DNA of 11,809 nt from Bacteroidia bacterium (GTDB taxonomy: Bacteria > Bacteroidota > Bacteroidia > B-17B0 > Aurantibacillaceae). Location: assembly GCA_026418315.1 (NCBI GenBank), contig JAOABO010000025.1, positions 5,685 to 17,493 on the forward strand, given 5' to 3'. Every line of letters starts with the position of its first letter. Positions within the stretch are counted from its first letter, which is position 1. A model generated the notes under the pieces. That model was not told the DNA's origin. It did no database searches and saw only the letters and a program-made list of their open reading frames with translations. The position numbers were made by a program, and so were the translations under genes. Below are positions 7,263-11,809 of the stretch, in pieces.

Positions 7263-7874
7263 ATGTTAAACCCATATTTTATTAATCAACTGAGTGCGGT
7301 AGAACTACCCGGAATTGTTGCACACAAAGAAATGAGTTTCACCAATCGGAACTTTGATAAGCCAAGAGATGCCATACCCAGCGCAGTGGCAATAGTATTA
7401 TTGGAACATCAAAATCATATTTGTTTTCCCTTGATAAAAAGACACATGAACTTAAAACATCACAAAGGACAAATAGCGCTACCGGGTGGCAGATTAAATG
7501 AAAACGAAAATATTTTTGAATGTGCTATAAGAGAAACCGAAGAAGAAATAGGTTTGTCCCTGCATCAAATTCAAGTCATCAGACCACTGACCAATTTGTA
7601 TATTCCTGTTAGTAATCATATCGTTTTTCCTGTTTTATGCTACTCTTCAGAAAAAGTAATACCTGTTTATCAATCGGAAGAAGTGGAAAAAACCATACTT
7701 TGCAGTATTGATGAATTATTACGTTTTGAAAAACAAATAAAAAAAGTAAAAATTACTGAATCTCTTTGGATAGATGCACCAGCATTTGTATATAAAGATG
7801 AAATTATATGGGGTGCTACCGCTTTAATACTCAACGAGTTCAGGCATTTATTACTAAAAATTTTCAATTACTGA
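7263..7874 (+). CDS. Nudix hydrolase, CoA pyrophosphatase-like
   Basis: This is a 203-residue Nudix hydrolase. Residues 76-98 match the Nudix signature GX5EX7REUXEEXGU at all fixed positions (G76, E82, RE at 90-91, EE at 94-95, G97; Thr at the first U), giving the Mg-binding catalytic helix. Just before it, KRHMNLKHHKGQIALPGG (59-76) closely resembles the CoA-specific extension of the NudL/PCD1/NUDT7 group (KRSxxLxxHxGQxxFPGG), with Leu in place of the usual Phe. The likely reaction is therefore hydrolysis of CoA or acyl-CoA to 3',5'-ADP and phosphopantetheine, though a broader nucleotide-diphosphate substrate remains possible. The start is the ATG at 7263; a TTG two codons earlier is the only near alternative. 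No TAnnTTTG box was seen in the 102-base divergent spacer upstream. Its last 11 bases overlap the end of the opposing VWA gene. Confidence 0.93.
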   Translation: MLNPYFINQLSAVELPGIVAHKEMSFTNRNFDKPRDAIPSAVAIVLLEHQNHICFPLIKRHMNLKHHKGQIALPGGRLNENENIFECAIRETEEEIGLSLHQIQVIRPLTNLYIPVSNHIVFPVLCYSSEKVIPVYQSEEVEKTILCSIDELLRFEKQIKKVKITESLWIDAPAFVYKDEIIWGATALILNEFRHLLLKIFNY

Positions 7875-7879
7875 ATTTT
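7857..7879. terminator. AT-rich inverted repeat spanning two convergent stop codons
   Basis: AAAATT (7857-7862), a 2-base bulge and CA (7865-7866) can pair with TGAATTTT (7872-7879) around the loop ATTAC. The structure includes the Nudix stop (7872-7874) and the opposing gene's stop (7864-7866). It could act as a weak bidirectional terminator, but the stem has only two G/C pairs at most and neither strand has a clean T-run. Confidence 0.3.
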
Positions 7880-9033
7880 CCATTTTTCAACTTATATAAA
7901 TTCCCATTGAAAAAAAACTCATTCGTTTTAGTTTGAATAAGAAAATGAATATCTTCTTCTATGGTATGAACAGAGCCCTTGGTTTTGTAGGCAATATTCA
8001 GGTAGTCCGCATTGATTTTCATACCATTGGTAACACCACATAAAATAATATGCACAGGCACTTTTACTTTGGGCAAAAGATTAATATCCCTTACCGGTGC
8101 CCAGTTATCTGCTATGAGTATAACATGTTCAATATCTTTTACTTTTTTTAATCCATATAATATGGCCTCTATTACATTTTCCTGAGCATCACCGCCTTCT
8201 CCGTTTTTAATAGCCAGATTCATAGCTTTTACAATATCATCTACTTTTTTAGCAGCAGTAAAATAAGTGCCGCCTGTTACTCCCACTTTTTTCATTGCAT
8301 CCGGTTTTCTATCTCCATCATTAAAAAAAACAAAATACTGTTGTGTGCTATCCGTATTAAAATGCAACTGAAGCCACGTAGATACCTGTTGAGCATAAGG
8401 GTACATACTACCTGTAATATCCATCACTATCAGTTTTTTTTCCCACTTGTTTTTATTTCTTTGAAAAACTTTGTAAATAGAATTTTTCAGTGTATCCGCC
8501 AAATTGGGCTGTAAATCATAATCTGTACTCACTATTCTTGTTTCATAAGCAAATTTTCCTTTTTTGTTATAAACCTTATAAAATCCATCTAATTCTCCGT
8601 TTTTGTAAAAGCCCTCCGCTTTTTTCATACCATTATCATAATATTCAATTTCCCAACCTTCCTTTTTTCCTGCAATATAGTGCTCTTCAAAGTTTTTTTT
8701 ACATCTTTTGGAGTATCGGATAAGTGCTCCATGTAAGGTATCGTTTTTGTAAAATGCTTCCTGCTCGGGGCAATCGGGTACATCATAAAACAAAATTTCC
8801 AGCCCGTTTTTTTTATTATCTATGTAAAAGCATTCGCTTTTCAAATCACCATTGCTCCAGTACGTACGCCAAATGCCCTGTTTCAATCCATTTTTATCAA
8901 TTACATTAATGGTATCTCCATCTTTTATTTCAAAAGACAAATAATGTTGTGAAAAAATCACCATTGGGTTTAATAGCAAACTCCCCCATAGTATCCCAAA
9001 AAATTTATCTACCTTTGCCACCCTAATTTTCAT
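7864..9033 (-). CDS. exported MORN-repeat and von Willebrand factor A domain protein
   Basis: This is a 389-residue exported protein. A signal peptide covers residues 1-28 (cleavage VIFS before Gln29). Residues about 45-165 hold four to five degenerate MORN-like units of about 23 residues with the pattern 'K-N-G ... G-x-x-x-x-Y-x-x-G', such as KNGLKQGIWRTYWSNG and FYKNGELDGFYKVY; these form beta-hairpin ladders and resemble YwqK-type proteins. Residues about 200-375 form a VWA domain with MIDAS elements: DITGS (205-209, the DxTxS variant of DxSxS), Thr256 in GGTYF, and Asp309 in IADNW. A divalent cation and protein ligand binding are thus likely. It contains no transmembrane segment after the signal. 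The ATG at 9033 is preferred over a TTG at 9051, which lies inside pheS. The specific role is unknown; adhesion or periplasmic assembly is possible. It overlaps the Nudix gene by 11 bases and diverges from pheS. Confidence 0.88.
   Translation of the reverse strand: MKIRVAKVDKFFGILWGSLLLNPMVIFSQHYLSFEIKDGDTINVIDKNGLKQGIWRTYWSNGDLKSECFYIDNKKNGLEILFYDVPDCPEQEAFYKNDTLHGALIRYSKRCKKNFEEHYIAGKKEGWEIEYYDNGMKKAEGFYKNGELDGFYKVYNKKGKFAYETRIVSTDYDLQPNLADTLKNSIYKVFQRNKNKWEKKLIVMDITGSMYPYAQQVSTWLQLHFNTDSTQQYFVFFNDGDRKPDAMKKVGVTGGTYFTAAKKVDDIVKAMNLAIKNGEGGDAQENVIEAILYGLKKVKDIEHVILIADNWAPVRDINLLPKVKVPVHIILCGVTNGMKINADYLNIAYKTKGSVHTIEEDIHFLIQTKTNEFFFNGNLYKLKNGKFSN
9010..9017 (+). promoter_or_regulatory. candidate -7 box for pheS inside the VWA coding region
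   Basis: TACCTTTG is an exact TAnnTTTG match 23 bases before the pheS ATG at 9041. No TTG occurs at the usual 17-23 base distance upstream, so the -33 half is missing. With only 7 bases between the two divergent start codons, any pheS promoter must lie here, inside the opposing gene's first codons. Confidence 0.5.
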
Positions 9034-9040
9034 TGAATTT

Positions 9041-10081
9041 ATGAAAGACAAAATTGTAAATTATTTATCAGACCTGCAAAAAGAAGAATTAAAAGATGCT
9101 ACAGCATTGGAAAATTTTCGTTTGAAGTGGCTGAGTAAAAAAGGAATTATTCAATCCTTAATGGATGAATTTAAAACCATTACAGATGTTCAAATAAAAA
9201 AAGAAATTGGTAAACTCATCAATGAATTAAAGCAGCAGGCACAAATTATATTTGATGAAAAAAAACAGGAGTTTGAAAAACATCAAGATATTCAGATTGA
9301 AGATGATTTGACATTGGAATTAAACCTGAACACATCCGGAAGTTTGCATCCTTTAAGTATTATAAAGAATGAGATTATTCAGATATTTTCTAAAATAGGA
9401 TTTGTAGTAAGCGATGGACCTGAAATAGAAGACGACTGGCATAACTTTACAGCACTCAACACACCGCCTGACCATCCTGCCCGGGATATGCAGGATACTT
9501 TTTACATTGATATAGAAAAACAGGATATTACTCAAGATATTAAACTTTTAAGGACGCAAACTTCCAGTATTCAAATCAGAGTAATGGAAAATAATGAACC
9601 TCCTATCAGAATTATTTGTCCCGGAAGAGTGTATCGCAATGAAACTATAAGTGCACGGGCACATTGTCAGTTTCATCAGGTAGAAGGATTATACATAGAT
9701 GAAAACGTATCTTTTGCCGATTTAAAAACTACTTTGTTATACTTTGCAAAAGAAATGTTTGGAAGTGATACTCAAATTCGTATGCGACCCAGTTATTTTC
9801 CTTTCACAGAGCCCAGTGCAGAAGTAGATATAAGTTGTACAATATGTAGTGGTAAAGGTTGCTCTGTGTGCAAACACACGGGCTGGGTAGAGATATTGGG
9901 CTGTGGTATGGTTGACCCTAAAGTGCTGGATAATTGCGGCATTTCATCCCGAAAATATACTGGATTTGCTTTTGGAATGGGCATAGAAAGAATAACCATG
10001 CTGAAATATAGAATTAACGATTTACGATTATTTTTTGAAAATGATATTCGTTTCTTAAAGCAATTTGAGAATGAATGTTAG
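9041..10081 (+). CDS. pheS: phenylalanine--tRNA ligase alpha subunit
   Basis: This is the catalytic subunit of the alpha2-beta2 enzyme that charges tRNA-Phe in the cytoplasm. The 346-residue length is normal. An N-terminal coiled-coil-like region (about 1-85) that binds tRNA precedes the class II core: GPEIEDDWHNFTALNTPPDHPARDMQDTFY (126-155), LLRTQTSSIQIR, motif 2 in YRNETISARAHCQFHQVEG (198-216), and motif 3 in GMGIERITMLKYRINDLR (312-329). SARAH in place of the DATH-type sequence of other phyla fits my memory of Bacteroidota PheS. A Cys cluster C266-x2-C269-x4-C274-x2-C277 sits before EILGCGMV and may bind zinc. pheT is not adjacent downstream, as it often is in other phyla. The gene starts 7 bases from the divergent VWA gene and is followed by a stem-loop at 10089. 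Confidence 0.97.
   Translation: MKDKIVNYLSDLQKEELKDATALENFRLKWLSKKGIIQSLMDEFKTITDVQIKKEIGKLINELKQQAQIIFDEKKQEFEKHQDIQIEDDLTLELNLNTSGSLHPLSIIKNEIIQIFSKIGFVVSDGPEIEDDWHNFTALNTPPDHPARDMQDTFYIDIEKQDITQDIKLLRTQTSSIQIRVMENNEPPIRIICPGRVYRNETISARAHCQFHQVEGLYIDENVSFADLKTTLLYFAKEMFGSDTQIRMRPSYFPFTEPSAEVDISCTICSGKGCSVCKHTGWVEILGCGMVDPKVLDNCGISSRKYTGFAFGMGIERITMLKYRINDLRLFFENDIRFLKQFENEC
9049..9079 (-). promoter_or_regulatory. candidate promoter for the VWA gene inside pheS
   Basis: On the minus strand TTG (9077-9079) is followed after exactly 20 bases by CAATTTTG (9049-9056), which has one mismatch to TAnnTTTG. Transcription would begin close to 9042, about ten bases before the ATG at 9033. The spacing equals that of the strong promoter at 2279, but the -7 mismatch keeps confidence moderate. 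Confidence 0.4.
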
Positions 10082-10088
10082 GTGGTAT

Positions 10089-10118
10089 AAGGGTATTGAA
10101 AAAATAGATGCCCTTTTT
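10089..10118 (+). terminator. intrinsic terminator after pheS
   Basis: AAGGGTATT (10089-10097) pairs with GATGCCCTT (10107-10115), including two G-U pairs, around the 9-base loop GAAAAAATA. The stem runs into five T residues (10114-10118). It begins 8 bases after the pheS stop, the expected place for a Rho-independent terminator. Confidence 0.6.
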
Positions 10119-10123
10119 AAAGT

Positions 10124-10155
10124 AATTTGCACGCGGGGTATCATAGCGCGAAATT
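10124..10155. other. GC-cored hairpin in the pheS downstream spacer
   Basis: AATTT (10124-10128), a 3-base bulge and CGCG (10132-10135) pair with CGCG (10147-10150) and AAATT (10151-10155) around an 11-base loop. The CGCG core stands out in AT-rich DNA. It is not followed by a T-run, so it is not a terminator. The rest of the spacer up to 10262 shows no gene or clear promoter; ACAAAA/TTTTGT flanks two bases at 10249-10262. Confidence 0.35.
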
Positions 10156-10262
10156 TCAGCAAAAAGGCATAAAATTTTCCCCTTAAATCATAAAAACATC
10201 TCTCACTAAAAATTACTCATCAATAAAGAATTATTTTGTATTATTGCAACAAAATTTTTTGT

Positions 10263-10466
10263 ATGCATCAATTAATGGTTACATGGACAGATATCTTTAA
10301 TGGAATTGGCGATTTATGCACCAATGGTATTTTTCCTATACTGAGAGCATTGGGACATAAGCCCAACATTTTACTAGGAGGTATTATTGTAGGACTGCTT
10401 TTCTATTGGATGTATAAAATTCCTCAACTCAATAAAGAAGCAGAAGAAAAAGGAACTTTAAAATAG
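10263..10466 (+). CDS. small single-pass membrane protein of unknown function
   Basis: This is a 67-residue protein. The N-terminal half (WTDIFNGIGDLCTNGIFPILRALG) looks like an amphipathic or re-entrant segment. It is followed by HKPN, one membrane helix at about 36-51 (ILLGGIIVGLLFYWMY), and a charged tail rich in Glu and Lys. The shape recalls the short hydrophobic proteins of Bacteroidota grouped as DUF6341 or mislabelled uracil phosphoribosyltransferase, but I hold this only as a loose resemblance. The frame opens at a TTG at 10236; the ATG at 10263 or the one at 10275 (MVTWTDIF) is the more likely start, and the sequence does not decide between them. It is followed 27 bases later by a strong terminator, which supports a genuine single-gene transcript. 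Confidence 0.75.
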   Translation: MHQLMVTWTDIFNGIGDLCTNGIFPILRALGHKPNILLGGIIVGLLFYWMYKIPQLNKEAEEKGTLK

Positions 10467-10492
10467 TTCTTTACTCTTTCAGTAATATTGAT

Positions 10493-10500
10493 TAGGTTTG
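10493..10500 (+). promoter_or_regulatory. candidate -7 box overlapping the terminator, for the RemB-like gene
   Basis: TAGGTTTG is an exact TAnnTTTG match, 46 bases before the ATG at 10547, but no TTG lies at the proper distance upstream. Its bases overlap the left arm of the terminator at 10494. Transcripts starting about 7 bases downstream would lack that arm and so escape termination. Confidence 0.35.
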
Positions 10501-10529
10501 CTCACCAATAGGTGTGTCAAACCTTTTTT
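10494..10529 (+). terminator. strong intrinsic terminator after the small membrane protein
   Basis: AGGTTTG (10494-10500) pairs perfectly with CAAACCT (10518-10524). An inner stem, CACC with GGTG around the loop AATA, extends the hairpin, and T residues run from 10524 to 10529. This is the clearest Rho-independent terminator in the window and ends the 10263 transcript. Confidence 0.9.
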
Positions 10530-10546
10530 ATTTTAAATATCCACAC

Positions 10547-11809
10547 ATGCGTTTTTTATGGCTGCCATTTATATTCCTATCTGTTGTTATTAAAGGGCAA
10601 TATTATACTTTACCTGCTCAATGGATGTTTCAAGTCATACAAGATTATTCATTTTTTTCAGCAGATACCAATTTATCCAGTAGCACCTATCCGCGCAATC
10701 CTTTTATTTTCAAGAGTTTTTCGAATATAGATACAAACCACCGATTATTCCGATATATCAAAAACGACCCTGCATTGGATATTATTTTTGAAAAAGGTGT
10801 GGTATCTATTCATCAAAAAGATTTTCTTATTCGTATAGACCCTCTCATTAATTTCCAAAAAGGCAGGCAAACAACAGATACTTTCATTTCAGCATATACC
10901 AATACCCGTGGCTTTATTGCATCTGTCCAGTTTGACAAAGTGTATATAGAGACCTTGTTATCTGAAAACCAATCGGTTTTTCCGCAATATTTATATGAAT
11001 ATTCCAAAAACATGCAGGTTGTGCCTGGTCAGGGAAGATGGAAAACATTCAAGAAAAGTGGCTTTGACTATGCCTTTTCTGCAGGTATAGTAAGTGTAGA
11101 AATAAATAAACATATTCATTTTACTACCGGTACAGGAAAGCAAAAAATTGGAAACGGATACCGTTCATTATTTATCAGCGACAATGCTTTTGTTTATCCA
11201 TTTATAAAAATAGAACAAAATTGGTGGAAAGGGCGGCTGCAATATATTTGTAATTATGCAGTATTAAACAACCTTACTTCTGCTTCGATTCGTATTCCCC
11301 CTAACACAGAACGATTGTTTCAAAAAAAGCCATTTGTGTATCAATATCTGAATATCAGTATTTTCAAACGAACCAGAATGGGTTTTTTTCAAGGGATTGT
11401 GGGAGAGTCAGCAGATAAAAAAAATGTGTGGAAAGGAGATGGTATTTTATTTAGCCCTGTTATTTTTTCGCAATTGTTATATTACGGATGGGACAATAAA
11501 AACAATGTGTTAGCGGGTATGGATTTTCAACACCGTTTTTTTAAAACATGGATGATTTATGGACAATTTGTTTTTGACAGTAAAGAAATTAAAATGAACA
11601 GCCAACCTGCCATGGGTTATCAAATAGGTTGTAAATGGTTAGGGAAAATAAGCGACTGGAGAATAACTTTGCTTTCGGAGTGGAATGATGTTACTCCGAG
11701 TTGTTATACTTCACCGGTATTGGATAATTTCAGTAACTCTTCTTACTCTCATTTTAATCAAAGTTTAGCTTTTACACCTGAAAGCGGTAGAGAATGGGTA
11801 ACACTTATG
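10547..11809 (+). CDS. RemB/Wzi-like outer-membrane beta-barrel protein, 3' end cut
   Basis: The frame is open for 421 codons from the ATG at 10547 to the window edge with no stop. A signal peptide covers residues 1-17 (cleavage IKG before Gln18). The mature part is rich in alternating aromatic and polar residues, as in outer-membrane barrels. Residues 158-164 (VVPGQGR), 172-180 (GFDYAFSAG), 197-203 and the block 202-222 (GNGYRSL, SDNAF, YPF) match what I know of the gliding-motility protein RemB and capsule-assembly Wzi relatives in Bacteroidota, where 'GNGYRSLLLSDNAFNYP' is highly conserved. RemB is a surface protein involved in motility on some surfaces; Wzi helps attach capsule. Which applies here cannot be told. 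The missing C-terminal part should hold the remaining strands. The gene follows the terminator at 10494, so it starts its own transcript. Confidence 0.85.
   Translation, partial: MRFLWLPFIFLSVVIKGQYYTLPAQWMFQVIQDYSFFSADTNLSSSTYPRNPFIFKSFSNIDTNHRLFRYIKNDPALDIIFEKGVVSIHQKDFLIRIDPLINFQKGRQTTDTFISAYTNTRGFIASVQFDKVYIETLLSENQSVFPQYLYEYSKNMQVVPGQGRWKTFKKSGFDYAFSAGIVSVEINKHIHFTTGTGKQKIGNGYRSLFISDNAFVYPFIKIEQNWWKGRLQYICNYAVLNNLTSASIRIPPNTERLFQKKPFVYQYLNISIFKRTRMGFFQGIVGESADKKNVWKGDGILFSPVIFSQLLYYGWDNKNNVLAGMDFQHRFFKTWMIYGQFVFDSKEIKMNSQPAMGYQIGCKWLGKISDWRITLLSEWNDVTPSCYTSPVLDNFSNSSYSHFNQSLAFTPESGREWVTLM

Noticed and set aside
8490..8909. Two adjacent plus-strand open frames inside the MORN-VWA gene
   Set aside because: They are opposite to repeats with recognisable MORN pattern; their translations are rich in Phe, Tyr and His, as expected from the reverse of Lys- and Glu-rich codons.
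10512..10730. Plus-strand open frame overlapping the start of the RemB-like gene
   Set aside because: It starts inside the terminator and is out of frame with the long signal-peptide-bearing reading frame from 10547.
1..11809. Possible defence island, prophage, insertion sequence or CRISPR array
   Set aside because: No transposase, integrase, terminal repeats, direct-repeat array, nuclease-helicase set or toxin-antitoxin pair was seen; MORN-like repeats recall YwqK proteins sometimes labelled toxin-antitoxin, but no partner gene is present.

Overview
The window is an ordinary chromosomal stretch of a Bacteroidota bacterium with low GC. The phylum call rests on several signs: start regions lack Shine-Dalgarno motifs and are A-rich; several genes carry TAnnTTTG -7 boxes (one with a well-placed TTG -33 element); and the gene content includes a kynurenine 3-monooxygenase, a RemB/Wzi-type outer-membrane protein, Bacteroidota-type PheS motifs and small secreted proteins typical of the phylum. 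It probably lies near the Chitinophagales or Sphingobacteriales, but the sequence alone does not settle the order. No tRNA, rRNA, CRISPR array, insertion sequence, phage gene or origin was seen.

Layout. (1) 1-1515, minus: acyl-CoA carboxylase carboxyltransferase (propionyl/methylmalonyl-CoA type), lacking its last few codons at the window edge. (2) 1516-1716: divergent spacer with an AT-rich perfect hairpin. (3) 1717-2265: secreted protein of unknown function. (4) 2279-3014: the clearest promoter in the window, driving a His-rich single-pass membrane miniprotein and RNase HI, which starts at TTG 5 bases later. (5) 3080-6133: tightly packed kynurenine 3-monooxygenase, pirin and GDP-L-fucose synthase. 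(6) 6216-7160, minus: putative envelope protein with three C-terminal membrane helices. (7) 7263-7874: CoA-pyrophosphatase-like Nudix hydrolase, overlapping the convergent next gene by 11 bases. (8) 7864-9033, minus: exported protein joining MORN-like repeats to a von Willebrand factor A domain. (9) 9041-10081: pheS, whose start lies 7 bases from the divergent VWA gene's start. (10) 10082-10546: two terminators, a GC-richer hairpin and a 67-residue membrane protein. (11) 10547-11809: N-terminal part of a RemB/Wzi-like outer-membrane protein, cut by the window edge.

Functionally the genes are mostly housekeeping and metabolism: propionyl-CoA handling, tryptophan/kynurenine to NAD, GDP-fucose for surface glycans, nucleotide-pool sanitation, RNA:DNA hybrid removal and Phe-tRNA charging. 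Envelope proteins are interspersed. GDP-L-fucose synthase and the RemB/Wzi protein could both serve cell-surface polysaccharide or gliding, but they are 4.4 kb apart in different transcription units, so this link is only inference. I found no convincing new multi-gene system. The points most worth a second look are the His-rich miniprotein upstream of rnhA, the kmo-pirin-fcl grouping, the secreted MORN-VWA protein with its promoter signals reciprocally embedded with pheS, and the overlap of terminator and promoter signals before the RemB-like gene.
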